Assembly: GCA_027491085.1 (NCBI GenBank)
Contig: JAIXWW010000011.1
Span: 248,001-312,000 of the forward strand
Direction of reading: 5' to 3'
Length of the DNA stretch: 64,000 nt
Source of the DNA: Bacteroidota bacterium
GTDB taxonomy: Bacteria; Bacteroidota; Bacteroidia; UKL13-3
Shown: positions 17,200 through 25,483 of the stretch, in pieces
How positions within the stretch are numbered: position 1 is the stretch's first letter
Layout of the letters: the number at the start of each line of letters is the position of its first letter
Translations under genes and position numbers: made by a program
The notes under the pieces: generated by a model
Databases searched by the model: none
What the model was told of the DNA's origin: nothing
Seen by the model: the letters and a program-made list of their open reading frames with translations, nothing else

Positions 17200-17496
17200 A
17201 TGAACACATTTACTAAAAACGAAGTTAATACCATTTCATTTAACGAGTACAGCTCAGTTTTTAAAAGTGAGAGACAACCTGTAGGCGTGCGCTTGGCTAA
17301 AAAAGTAGGTTCATTTTTAAAGGATACTGTGTTTTTTATGAAATACATGTATTTTGTAGTATTATTAGTAATGATTTTAGGCGTCTTATTTGAAATAAAA
17401 TGCATATATAATATAGATGTATTCCGCGACATAGATACTCCTTTCGACACATACTATAACGAAGCTAAAGGCAATTTAACTGCTGATTTAAGGTAA
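17200..17496 (+). CDS. Small single-pass membrane protein, paralog of 17794-18042
   Basis: 98 residues. A polar N-terminal part (MNTFTKNEVNTISFNEY) is followed by a basic stretch, a DTVFFMKYMYF segment leading into one transmembrane helix (about 51-68), and a conserved tail FEIKCIYNIDVFRDIDTPF. The same order of motifs is found in the next gene, 300 bases downstream, so the two form a small family. There is no signal peptide; the helix likely anchors it in the inner membrane. No known family was recognised. It ends at its own terminator and is thus transcribed separately from its paralog. Confidence 0.65.
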   Translation: MNTFTKNEVNTISFNEYSSVFKSERQPVGVRLAKKVGSFLKDTVFFMKYMYFVVLLVMILGVLFEIKCIYNIDVFRDIDTPFDTYYNEAKGNLTADLR

Positions 17497-17518
17497 TAAA
17501 TTCCAAACAATAAATTTT

Positions 17519-17552
17519 AAAATCTGTAATGAAATTCATTACAGATTTTTTT
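17519..17552 (+). terminator. Rho-independent terminator
   Basis: AATCTGTAATGAA (17521-17533) and TTCATTACAGATT (17535-17547) form a long stem with a very short loop, followed by a T-run. It ends the first small membrane protein gene. Confidence 0.85.
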
Positions 17553-17793
17553 ATGCCCAAACTGAAAGTAGAAAATAACCAACAAGCTGCTTAATTTTAT
17601 ATCTAAGTGGCAGTAAAGCAAAAAAATACTTTCAATTTTGAACAATAATTGTATTTTTGATACATAAAACGACTTTCGTCATTATTTGAGTCTATAAATA
17701 TCAATATAAAATTTATTTGAAATGCTTCAAGTAATCATACATTTGAAAAACAGCAACTCAAATAAAAAATAGAGTAATTAAAATGGCATGCTT

Positions 17794-18042
17794 ATGAATA
17801 TTTTTACTAGAGACGAAGACAATGCCTCACCTTTTCATTGTTACAATGGCACGTTTATTTATTTAAAACATGTTCATCATTCTAGACTGCGCAATGCAAT
17901 AGGAAAATTTGCCCACGATGCAGTTTTCTTTTTAGAATATCTCTACTTTTTGATTGTTGCTTTATTAATCCTTTTCTTGTTTGTAGAATTTAAAATAGCT
18001 TATAAAATAGATATTTTACCTTATATAGATACTCCATTTTAA
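17794..18042 (+). CDS. Small single-pass membrane protein, paralog of 17200-17496
   Basis: 82 residues from the ATG at 17794, chosen because MNIFTRDEDNASPF aligns with the start of the paralog (MNTFTKNEVNTISF). ATGs at 17788 and 17783 are less likely. Shared features are FAHDAVFFLEYLYF ahead of the transmembrane helix and the end VEFKIAYKIDILPYIDTPF, where the paralog has the same IDTPF and about 15 more residues. Sequence divergence is large outside these motifs, so the duplication is old. Function is unknown. Confidence 0.62.
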   Translation: MNIFTRDEDNASPFHCYNGTFIYLKHVHHSRLRNAIGKFAHDAVFFLEYLYFLIVALLILFLFVEFKIAYKIDILPYIDTPF

Positions 18043-18189
18043 AACGATCCAATGCAATTATAGCATTTATAATCAGTTATTTATTGTTCATAAGTTTAGG
18101 TTTTATCATCTCGCCCTATAGGCTTCGAAAATTTTATTAGCTTCGCGTACTATTTTCTCAATCATTACTATTTAATAAAACAACATAAT

Positions 18190-19875
18190 ATGAACCAAAT
18201 AATAGAATGTGTTCCAAATTTTAGCGAAGGCCACGACCTGGCTGTAATTAAACAAATTACAGATGTAATCGAAACTGTAGAAGGTGTAAAATTGTTAGAT
18301 GTAGACCCAGGAAAAGCAACTAACAGAACCGTTGTAACCTTTGTAGGCGAGCCTAATGCAGTAATTGAAGCTGCATATTTAGCTATAAAAAAAGCTGCTG
18401 AAGTTATTGATATGAGCAAACACAAAGGCGAACATCCACGAATGGGCGCTACAGATGTTTGTCCATTAATTCCGGTTAGTGGCATTAGCATGGAAGAAAC
18501 TGCGGAATACGCTAAAAAATTAGGAAAACGAGTTGGTGAAGAATTAAACATACCCGTTTATTTATACGAATATGCTCAACCAAATAAAGAAAGAAACAAT
18601 CTTTCGGTAATTAGAGCAGGCGAATACGAAGGTTTTTTCAAGAAAATAAAACAACCTGAATGGGCTCCAGATTTTGGCCCAATTGAGTTTAACGAAAAAG
18701 CTGGAGGAACAGTTATTGGTGCCCGCGATTTCCTGATTGCATACAATGTAAATTTAAATACAAAATCGGTTCGTTTAGCTAATTCGGTAGCTTTTGATAT
18801 TAGAGAAGCAGGCCGTGTTTTGCGTGAAGGAAACCCAATAACTGGTAAAATTGTAAAGGATGCTGAAGGAAACGAAGTGCGTGTTCCCGGTTCACTAAAA
18901 GCTTGTAAAGCTATTGGCTGGTTTATAGAAGAATATGGCATTGCTCAAATAAGTATAAATTTAACCAATTATAAAATTACTTCTGTACACCAAGCGTTTG
19001 ATGAAGTTTGTAAAAGTGCCGAAAAACGAGGCATGCGTGTAACTGGTTCAGAGTTGGTAGGATTAATTCCATTAGAGGCAATGTTGGCTGCTGGCCGTCA
19101 TTACTTAATTAAACAAAAACGCTCAGTTGGCGTTAGCGAAGAAGAATTAATTCAAATTGCGGTTAAATCGTTAGGTTTAGATGAATTAGCACCATTTGAT
19201 GCCAATAATAAAATTATAGAATACAAACTCCGCGATGCAAGCAAAGAGAAATTAGTTGGAATGAACTTACGCAGCTTTGCTAACGAAACAGCAAGCGAAA
19301 GTCCTGCTCCTGGCGGAGGTTCAATCAGTGCCTATGTGGGCAGTTTAGGTGCTTCGTTAGGAACAATGGTGGCTAATCTTTCGGCTGGAAAACGTGGTTG
19401 GGAAGATCAAGTTACTTACTTTAGTGAGTGGGCCGATAAAGGACAAATTATTAAAGATAAACTTTTAAAAGCAGTAGATGAAGATACCCACGCTTTTAAC
19501 CAATTTATGCTTGGTTTTGGATTGCCAAAGGCAACCGAAGAAGAAAAAGCAGCAAGAATTTTAGCCATTGAAAATGCTACTAAATATGCTTGCCAAGTTC
19601 CGTTTAATGTAATGGAAACTGCTTTTGAAACGCTAGAATTATTGGCTGCAATGATTGAAAAAGGAAATCAAAATTCAATTACCGATGCTGGTGTTGGTGT
19701 ACTTTGCATTAAAACTGCTGTACGTGGTGCCTATTTCAATGTACTGGTAAATGCCAAAGAATTAAAAGACAGAGCTTATGCAGAAGAGTTAATAGCTAAC
19801 GCAAAAAGTTTATTAGCTAAAAACCACACTGAAGCCGATGCTTTGATAGCCAAAGTAGAAGCCGCATTAGTATAA
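18190..19875 (+). CDS. ftcD: Bifunctional glutamate formiminotransferase / formimidoyltetrahydrofolate cyclodeaminase
   Basis: 561 residues, matching the fused two-domain enzyme (about 540). The transferase domain covers roughly 1-325, beginning MNQIIECVPNFSEGHD, with the catalytic His82 in EHPRMGATDVCPL. The cyclodeaminase domain follows from about 350 (FANETASESPAPGGGSISAY, then DEDTHAFNQFM). The protein passes the formimino group of formiminoglutamate, the end product of histidine breakdown, to tetrahydrofolate, then releases ammonia to give methenyl-THF. No hut genes are adjacent, so it is a stand-alone locus here. A strong terminator follows. Confidence 0.93.
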   Translation: MNQIIECVPNFSEGHDLAVIKQITDVIETVEGVKLLDVDPGKATNRTVVTFVGEPNAVIEAAYLAIKKAAEVIDMSKHKGEHPRMGATDVCPLIPVSGISMEETAEYAKKLGKRVGEELNIPVYLYEYAQPNKERNNLSVIRAGEYEGFFKKIKQPEWAPDFGPIEFNEKAGGTVIGARDFLIAYNVNLNTKSVRLANSVAFDIREAGRVLREGNPITGKIVKDAEGNEVRVPGSLKACKAIGWFIEEYGIAQISINLTNYKITSVHQAFDEVCKSAEKRGMRVTGSELVGLIPLEAMLAAGRHYLIKQKRSVGVSEEELIQIAVKSLGLDELAPFDANNKIIEYKLRDASKEKLVGMNLRSFANETASESPAPGGGSISAYVGSLGASLGTMVANLSAGKRGWEDQVTYFSEWADKGQIIKDKLLKAVDEDTHAFNQFMLGFGLPKATEEEKAARILAIENATKYACQVPFNVMETAFETLELLAAMIEKGNQNSITDAGVGVLCIKTAVRGAYFNVLVNAKELKDRAYAEELIANAKSLLAKNHTEADALIAKVEAALV

Positions 19876-19897
19876 TTCACTATATTTCAATACTTAA

Positions 19898-19934
19898 AAA
19901 TGCCACTTTATTTTCAATAAAGTGGCATTTATTT
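19898..19934 (+). terminator. Rho-independent terminator after ftcD
   Basis: AAATGCCACTTTA (19898-19910) pairs with TAAAGTGGCATTT (19918-19930), with A and T runs at the flanks. Confidence 0.88.
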
Positions 19935-19947
19935 ATAATATCAAAAC

Positions 19948-20253
19948 ATGCTTAAATCACTAGTAACCAAAGCATTTTCAATAGCATTAATGATAGCTGC
20001 ACCGATCATAAGCGCCATGGCTTTTATGGAATATTATCATGTAAAAATGCAGCATTTAAAACCAAGTTACCCTTTTGGAAAATGGATAACTGAAACAGGA
20101 TTCGAATACAATAAAACGATGTTGTATATTGGCATAGCAGCATTGGCTTTTGCAGTGTTAAGTTATATTAGTTTGCTTATAAAAAGCTTAATCCGTATTG
20201 TAATGATATTATTAATTTTAGCAGTTGGTTATGTTTTAACTAAGCAGTTTTAA
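19948..20253 (+). CDS. Small membrane protein of unknown function
   Basis: 101 residues with three hydrophobic segments: about 8-27, 56-77 and 79-96. The segment between the first and second (EYYHVKMQHLKPSYPFGKW) is polar and aromatic. The C-terminal half, SYISLLIKSLIRIVMILLIL, is repeated in the decayed copy at 20726-20856. No family was recognised. The start lies just after the ftcD terminator, so a promoter must overlap that terminator region. Conservation of the reading frame in the damaged copy supports that this is a real protein. Confidence 0.6.
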   Translation: MLKSLVTKAFSIALMIAAPIISAMAFMEYYHVKMQHLKPSYPFGKWITETGFEYNKTMLYIGIAALAFAVLSYISLLIKSLIRIVMILLILAVGYVLTKQF

Positions 20254-20725
20254 TGTTGGTGCCTTTTTATTTACAGTACTTATTATACTTTTTTGTTTAA
20301 TTATAATCGGTGGTATCGCGGTAATAAATTTACAAGTATATAGCTAATAAATTCAATTTTAAAATTCCAACCACCAACTATAGTTCAAAAAATTTCGACA
20401 AAAACAAAATAAAGAAAATCCTCAACGAATAAGAAAATTTAAACCCTAAATTAAGAAAATGTATTCGGATTATTTTATTTACAGATAAAATAATTAAGCT
20501 TCTAACTATTTGGTTAATAATAGTTTGGATAGTTATTATTTCAAAAGTAATTATGAATTAATTTTAAAATACTCACTTTTTAAAAGTGCAAAAAGCAAAG
20601 AATATTCTTAAACACCTTCTACATTATATTGTTCTTTCAAAACACCTTCTTGGCTAAAATTAATTTTAAAGATTGAATATTTAGAAGGCTAACTTGGGCT
20701 TATATTCTATTTAAATTCATCGTAT
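20254..20725. other. AT-rich intergenic stretch between a gene and its decayed partial copy
   Basis: About 470 bases with no coding frame, RNA gene or clear terminator recognised. Stops occur in all frames. The words CACCTTCT and AACACCTTCT recur at about 20610-20655. It is bounded on both sides by the repeated 3' end of the 19948-20253 gene. Confidence 0.5.
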
Positions 20726-20856
20726 TAAAACTATGCAATATTTTGACAGCTTTTGCTATATTAAGCTATATTAGTTTGCTTATAAAAAGCTTAATCCGTA
20801 TTGTAATGATATTATTAATTTTAGCAATTGGTTATTTAATAACAAAGCAGTTTTAA
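20726..20856 (+). pseudogene. Partial, decayed copy of the 3' end of the 19948-20253 gene
   Basis: From 20749 to 20856 the DNA matches 20146-20253 at about 9 differences in 108 bases, including SYISLLIKSLIRIVMILLIL and the final TKQF-stop. Upstream, 20726-20748 still resembles 20112-20145 but lacks about 11 bases, which breaks the frame, and there is no start codon. The differences in the 3' part are mostly silent or conservative (Val/Ile), suggesting it was once a working paralog before losing its 5' end. Confidence 0.75.
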
Positions 20857-20938
20857 TGCTAACTAAGCATAAGTTAATACTTTCTATTTAAAAATACTTA
20901 CAAGTTCAAACAGAGGTAATCTATTTTACTTTAAATTT

Positions 20939-22156
20939 TTATATGGCAGAAGCTCCAGTTCCAGCTAGGAATCCAGTTGTCCATGCTGCTTGAAAGTTAA
21001 ATCCTCCAGTTACACCATCTATATCAAGAACTTCCCCAGCAAAAAACAGACCTTTGATTTTACGACTTTGCATGTTTTTAAAATCAACTTCATTCAAGTT
21101 CACTCCACCACATGTAACAAACTCTTCTTTAAAACCTGTTTTGCCTTCAATTTGATAGGTATCGTACAATAAAGATTGTACTAATTTATTAACTTGATCT
21201 TTGCTAATTTCTGCCCAATTTAGTTTTGAATTGATTTCACTTTTTTCAAATAAATAATCTAGCAATCGAGCTGGTAATTTAAATGGAAACAAATTATTTA
21301 CCTGACGGTTTGGGTTTGCGGCCTTAATATTCATCAATTCATTTCTGCAAGACTCTTCCTTTTTATCGTTCAGCCAGCTAATTTTAATTTCGAAATTATA
21401 ATTTTTATCTGCTATTAAACGAGCTCCAAAACTTGATAAACGCAATATTGAAGGACCACTTAAACCCCAATGGGTAATCATAATTGGGCCTGTATTTTCA
21501 AGTTTTAATTCAGGAATTCTAACTTTAACTGGATTAACAGCAATACCTGAAAGTTCGTTTAATGGATTATTAGGCAGATTGAATGTGAATAATGAAGGCA
21601 CAGGATCAATGATTTCATGACCTAAGGTTTTTATCCAATTAATTTGTTCAGATTTAGGGGCGCCACCAGTTGTAACAATTACTTTACTGCACTCAATATT
21701 TTCACCGTCAGCAATATATAATTTGAAACTTGTATCACGTGTTTCTATTCGCCTTACCTCTTTGTTGTTTAAAATTTCAATTTTCAGCCTTTTAGCTTCC
21801 TTCATCAAACAATCGATAATGGTTTGACTATCGTCAGTAATGGGGAACATTCGCCCATCAGGTTCAGTTTTAAGCTTAACTTTTTTACTTTCGAACCATG
21901 CAACTGTATCAGTGGTTGAAAAGCGACTAAACGCACTCTTAAGGTGTTTTTCACCTCTAGGATACGACAATGACAATTGCTTCAAATCAAAGCATGCATG
22001 TGTAACATTGCATCTTCCACCACCCGAAATTTTTACTTTTTGTAAAAGCTTAGCTGTTTTTTCTAAAATAATAACTTCGGCTTCAGCGTTAGCATTAGCA
22101 GCACTAATAGCTGCAAAAAAACCAGCTGCTCCTCCTCCAATTACAACAATTTTCAC
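20939..22156 (-). CDS. HI0933/BaiN-family FAD-dependent oxidoreductase
   Basis: 405 residues, the usual length. The N-terminal Rossmann motif IVVIGGGAAGFFAA binds FAD. ISGGGRCNVTH is the family signature; FPITDDSQTI and the C-terminal GLFFAGEVLDIDGVTGGFN complete it, with the last binding the FAD again. The family includes YhiN and the clostridial BaiN. Most members have no proven substrate, so only 'flavin-dependent oxidoreductase, cytoplasmic' is safe. It has its own promoter (22193-22225), and the gene before it on this strand ends in a terminator. Confidence 0.88.
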   Translation of the reverse strand: MKIVVIGGGAAGFFAAISAANANAEAEVIILEKTAKLLQKVKISGGGRCNVTHACFDLKQLSLSYPRGEKHLKSAFSRFSTTDTVAWFESKKVKLKTEPDGRMFPITDDSQTIIDCLMKEAKRLKIEILNNKEVRRIETRDTSFKLYIADGENIECSKVIVTTGGAPKSEQINWIKTLGHEIIDPVPSLFTFNLPNNPLNELSGIAVNPVKVRIPELKLENTGPIMITHWGLSGPSILRLSSFGARLIADKNYNFEIKISWLNDKKEESCRNELMNIKAANPNRQVNNLFPFKLPARLLDYLFEKSEINSKLNWAEISKDQVNKLVQSLLYDTYQIEGKTGFKEEFVTCGGVNLNEVDFKNMQSRKIKGLFFAGEVLDIDGVTGGFNFQAAWTTGFLAGTGASAI

Positions 22157-22192
22157 TAGCGATTATAGGTTTAAATAAATTTTGTGAGGATG

Positions 22193-22225
22193 CAAAAGTA
22201 AGTGTTTTTGTAGCTAATATCCAAA
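22193..22225 (-). promoter_or_regulatory. Promoter of the HI0933-family gene (TTTG-21-TACTTTTG)
   Basis: On the minus strand a TTTG (22222-22225) is followed after 21 bases by TACTTTTG (22193-22200), fitting the Bacteroidota -33/-7 promoter pattern. Transcription would start near 22188, about 30 bases before the ATG. This is the best two-part promoter match noticed in the window. Confidence 0.5.
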
Positions 22226-22251
22226 TTTTGGGGCTTTTACGATTTATATCA

Positions 22252-22285
22252 AAAAAAAGAGCCTGCAAAATAAATTTGCAGGCTC
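22252..22285 (-). terminator. Terminator after the esterase-fold T9SS gene
   Basis: GAGCCTGCAAA (22259-22269) pairs with TTTGCAGGCTC (22275-22285). On the minus strand it is followed by a run of eight T. Confidence 0.88.
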
Positions 22286-22312
22286 CTTATATATTTTTAA
22301 TTAAAGATAAGC

Positions 22313-24214
22313 TTATTGAATTGCTAAACGCTTGGTTGCGCTTGCTCCATTAGCTAATTTTACGTTCACTAAGTAAATTCCTTTAGTTAAGTTTTCAGTA
22401 TTTAAAACTACTTCATGAGCTGAAACTGCATTTTGAGTTAAAACTACTTTTCCAGTAATATCAAACACATTCACTTGACTAATAACTGCTTGTCCTTTAT
22501 CCATGGTTACAGTTACATTTTCTTTAGCAGGATTAGGATACAATGAAATTGCATTAGCAATAGCAATTTCGTTAAAACCAACACCTTTATCAGTTCTAGT
22601 TAAGTTAATATTGAAAACATCTTTAGAAAGCAATGAACTACTACCAATTTTAGCTCTAACTGTCCATTTTGCTGCTAAAGCAACATCAACAGGAACAGAA
22701 GCACTTGCCAATAATGAATAAACAGCTTTTTCAGTTAGTACTAAAGTATCAGCGGTTCCAGTTGGAATAGTTGCAACAGGAGTGTTAAAATTACCAGTTG
22801 CAGTGGTAATTAACCATTCGTAAGTAATAGGACCTAAAGTAGTGGTGAATGGAGAGTTTGATTTAGCCCATCTTACTACCAAGGTTTTAGTTGAGTCGTT
22901 TCTAACAGTAGCATTAGCATTGTTAGCAGGGGCTATTAATCCAAATGGTGCTAATGTATCAATTGAAGGAGGTAATAAATCAAACTGAACAGCAATACGA
23001 GGAGAAATAAATTGAACAATGGTATCAATATACGCTTTTGCACGAGCAGCACTCATAAATGGATTGGTTAACATAGCTAAAGAATCAGCATTTCTTCCTG
23101 TTCCTAAGCCATAAGTATTGTTTGCTTGAACTAACGGTCTATCCCACCATTCCCATGGTGAACCTTCTGCAGGGAAGCTTGAAATAAATGGATATAAATT
23201 TTTAACACCACCAGTAATAGATAATGCTCTTGCAGTAATGGCATCATTGTAAACACCTGAATTCATTTTGTTGTTAATGCCTAATGAATTTGCGTAAGGA
23301 ATAACTGAACCAGCACCTGAAGCACTTTCAATAACAGTAGCACCAGTAGTAGGAACTAAAACATTTCCAGTTTTGTATGGAGCAAATCTGTCAGTTGGGC
23401 AATGTAAGCCAATAATTGGCAATGTAGCATTGTCCATCCAAGTAGAATCACCCATAGCACCACCATAATTAAATACCATGTGAGCATTTCCTGATACTGC
23501 AGCGTCTCCACCATAGTTAAAGAAAGGAGCACCACCAATTCCATTCCAATCGCCTAATGTATCTACACTAACCATTGGAGAGAAATCACCTCTTTGAAAT
23601 TTCAACTTACCCTCAATATCTCTTCTGCTGTTTACTGCTGCTAAACCTAAAGCAACGTATCCACCTGTACCTTGACCACCAACAACGATTCTTGATGTAT
23701 CAATTTTATAAGTTCCAGCATTTACACGCATAAAACGAATAGCATTTCTTACATCTTGAATTGCACGGTAAGTAGCTTTAATTAATTGCTCAGTAGCTGC
23801 TGCAGCTGAGGCATTAGGATTCCAGCCTAAACGGTAATTAACTGCCATTACAACATAACCACGTTTTGATAAACGGTTTGCTAACTCAACAATAGAACTA
23901 TCGTTTTTGTTACCTGTAGGTTGTTGGTTAATAATAGCTGGCAAGTAACTACCAGTAGATGCTAAAATAATTAAAGGTCTTTTAGCGGCAGTATCACCTT
24001 CTGGTTGGTAAATATCACATTTTAATGAAGTTGTGATAATTGGAGGAGTGTTGGGTGGAAAAATATTGATGGCTCTATTTGAGTCATACTCAATATTTGC
24101 AGTTTTTAAAACATTAGTAAAAACCTCATCAACATAACGCTTTTGTGCAGTTGCATTCATGCAAATGGCCGCAAAAGCAAATACTGTAATAAAACTTAGT
24201 AAATTCTTTTTCAT
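22313..24214 (-). CDS. Secreted alpha/beta-hydrolase-fold protein lacking the nucleophilic serine, with T9SS tail
   Basis: 633 residues from the ATG at 24214. The longer frame starts at TTG and lacks a signal at its front. Signal peptide: MKKNLLSFITVFAFAAICMN. Residues about 45-400 follow the esterase/BD-FAE pattern: KRPLIILASTGSYLP (oxyanion region), GYVVMAVNYRLG, AIQDVRNAIRFMRVNA, then RIVVGGQGTGGYVALGLA. Active relatives have GxSxGG at the last site. Here it is GQGTGG, so the nucleophile is Gly. A fibronectin-like part (about 420-540) and a T9SS type A domain (SLYPNPAKENVTV...GIYLVNVKL) end the protein. It is either a binding protein derived from an esterase or uses other chemistry. Confidence 0.75.
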   Translation of the reverse strand: MKKNLLSFITVFAFAAICMNATAQKRYVDEVFTNVLKTANIEYDSNRAINIFPPNTPPIITTSLKCDIYQPEGDTAAKRPLIILASTGSYLPAIINQQPTGNKNDSSIVELANRLSKRGYVVMAVNYRLGWNPNASAAAATEQLIKATYRAIQDVRNAIRFMRVNAGTYKIDTSRIVVGGQGTGGYVALGLAAVNSRRDIEGKLKFQRGDFSPMVSVDTLGDWNGIGGAPFFNYGGDAAVSGNAHMVFNYGGAMGDSTWMDNATLPIIGLHCPTDRFAPYKTGNVLVPTTGATVIESASGAGSVIPYANSLGINNKMNSGVYNDAITARALSITGGVKNLYPFISSFPAEGSPWEWWDRPLVQANNTYGLGTGRNADSLAMLTNPFMSAARAKAYIDTIVQFISPRIAVQFDLLPPSIDTLAPFGLIAPANNANATVRNDSTKTLVVRWAKSNSPFTTTLGPITYEWLITTATGNFNTPVATIPTGTADTLVLTEKAVYSLLASASVPVDVALAAKWTVRAKIGSSSLLSKDVFNINLTRTDKGVGFNEIAIANAISLYPNPAKENVTVTMDKGQAVISQVNVFDITGKVVLTQNAVSAHEVVLNTENLTKGIYLVNVKLANGASATKRLAIQ

Positions 24215-24531
24215 TATTTTCTCATTTTTGTGTAATGGCAAATAAATGCTATTTTATGAAAACAAAAAATATGTTTTTCTTAAAATCGTTAATTAGTTTC
24301 AAAATTTAATCCTTACTTAATTGTAATTTTTCATAAACTTTAAATTTCAATCGAACTTATTCAAATTCACAACAAGTTAAGCTATTTCAGCAAGCGGTTT
24401 ATGCAGTTTTTGATATAACATTTAATTCATTTTTTTAATTTTAAACTACTTTATCATAAAATAAACTTAATTGTGATTTTAATACAGTAAGATTTTTTTT
24501 AGTATTTATACATTCGTAAAAAATTACCACT
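24215..24531. other. Divergent intergenic region
   Basis: Very AT-rich; carries the promoters of the leftward T9SS gene and the rightward response regulator. No repeat, RNA or gene remnant was recognised. Confidence 0.45.
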
Positions 24532-25239
24532 ATGACCAAAGCTTTCCAAACACATATACTTTTAGCAGAAGATGAGACCAGTTTAGGTTTCTTAATGAAA
24601 GAAACATTGCGTCTGGAGGATTACTCGGTAAGGCTTTGTAAGGATGGTGAAGAAGCTCTAAACTCCTTTATGAACGAACGCTTCGATCTTTGCATCTTTG
24701 ATGTAAATATGCCAAAACTTAGTGGTTTTGAGTTAGCTAAAAAAGTAAGGGAAAAAGATGAGCATATTCCAATCATTTTTTTAACTGCTAACTCATCAGA
24801 AAGCGATAAACTCCAAGGCTTTGCTTTAGGTGCCGATGAATATATTACGAAACCGTTTAGTACTCCAGAATTATTGGCACGCATAAAAGCTGTTTTAAAA
24901 CGAAGCAGTGCAAGACCAGAAACCGACTTAGCTGCAAAAGAAGAAGTAATTAATATAGGCAATACTTCTATTGATACAGTTAATAATACTTTGATAGTAA
25001 ATGGAACACAGAAAAAAATGAGCAATACCGAAGCTATGCTTTTAAAACTATTGATAGTAAATAAAAATGCATTATTGCCAAGGGCTAATATGCTGCTTCA
25101 TGTTTGGGGTAGAAACGATTTTTACACTGCTCGAAACCTGGATGTTTACATTAACAAAGTTAGGAAACTGATAAAAGAGGATGAAACCATAAGCATTGAA
25201 AACGTACACGGAAGTGGTTTTAAATTAATTGCTAGCTAA
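24532..25239 (+). CDS. OmpR/PhoB-family response regulator (orphan)
   Basis: 235 residues. The receiver domain spans 1-120 with acidic pocket Glu13/Asp14, phospho-acceptor Asp57 (CIFDVNMPKLSG), Thr85 and Lys107 (YITKPFS). A winged-helix DNA-binding domain spans about 140-233, with MSNTEAMLLKLLIVN and the recognition helix region TARNLDVYINKVRKLIK, ending NVHGSGFKL. All phosphorylation residues are intact, so it should be a working transcription regulator. No histidine kinase is beside it: the left neighbour is a secreted protein and the right neighbour is convergent. The partner kinase must lie elsewhere. Confidence 0.92.
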   Translation: MTKAFQTHILLAEDETSLGFLMKETLRLEDYSVRLCKDGEEALNSFMNERFDLCIFDVNMPKLSGFELAKKVREKDEHIPIIFLTANSSESDKLQGFALGADEYITKPFSTPELLARIKAVLKRSSARPETDLAAKEEVINIGNTSIDTVNNTLIVNGTQKKMSNTEAMLLKLLIVNKNALLPRANMLLHVWGRNDFYTARNLDVYINKVRKLIKEDETISIENVHGSGFKLIAS

Positions 25240-25247
25240 AACTATTT

Positions 25248-25481
25248 TTATATAGAATCAAGAATTTCAGCCAATTTTCTGTCTTTTTCAGTTATGGTAT
25301 TTCCAGCATCGTGAGTGGTTAAAGTTACATGTACTTTATTGTAAATATTGGACCATTCAGGATGATGATCTAACTTCTCAATAGCAAATGAAGCTTTTAC
25401 CATCCAAGCTATTGCATCGGCAAACGATTTAAAAATAAAGGTTTTTGTTAATTTATGATTTTCTTCCTTCCAATTATTCAT
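25248..25481 (-). CDS. Pterin-4a-carbinolamine dehydratase
   Basis: 77 residues, slightly shorter than usual. The family signature is complete: EKLDHHPEWSNIYNKVHVTL followed by D/ITEKD, with the catalytic His-His-Pro and the second His in KVHV. It dehydrates 4a-hydroxytetrahydrobiopterin, regenerating the cofactor of phenylalanine (and tryptophan) hydroxylase, in the cytoplasm. It starts two bases after the stop of the cyclase gene, so the two share a transcript. No aromatic amino acid hydroxylase gene is in the window. Confidence 0.9.
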   Translation of the reverse strand: MNNWKEENHKLTKTFIFKSFADAIAWMVKASFAIEKLDHHPEWSNIYNKVHVTLTTHDAGNTITEKDRKLAEILDSI

Positions 25482-25483
25482 AG

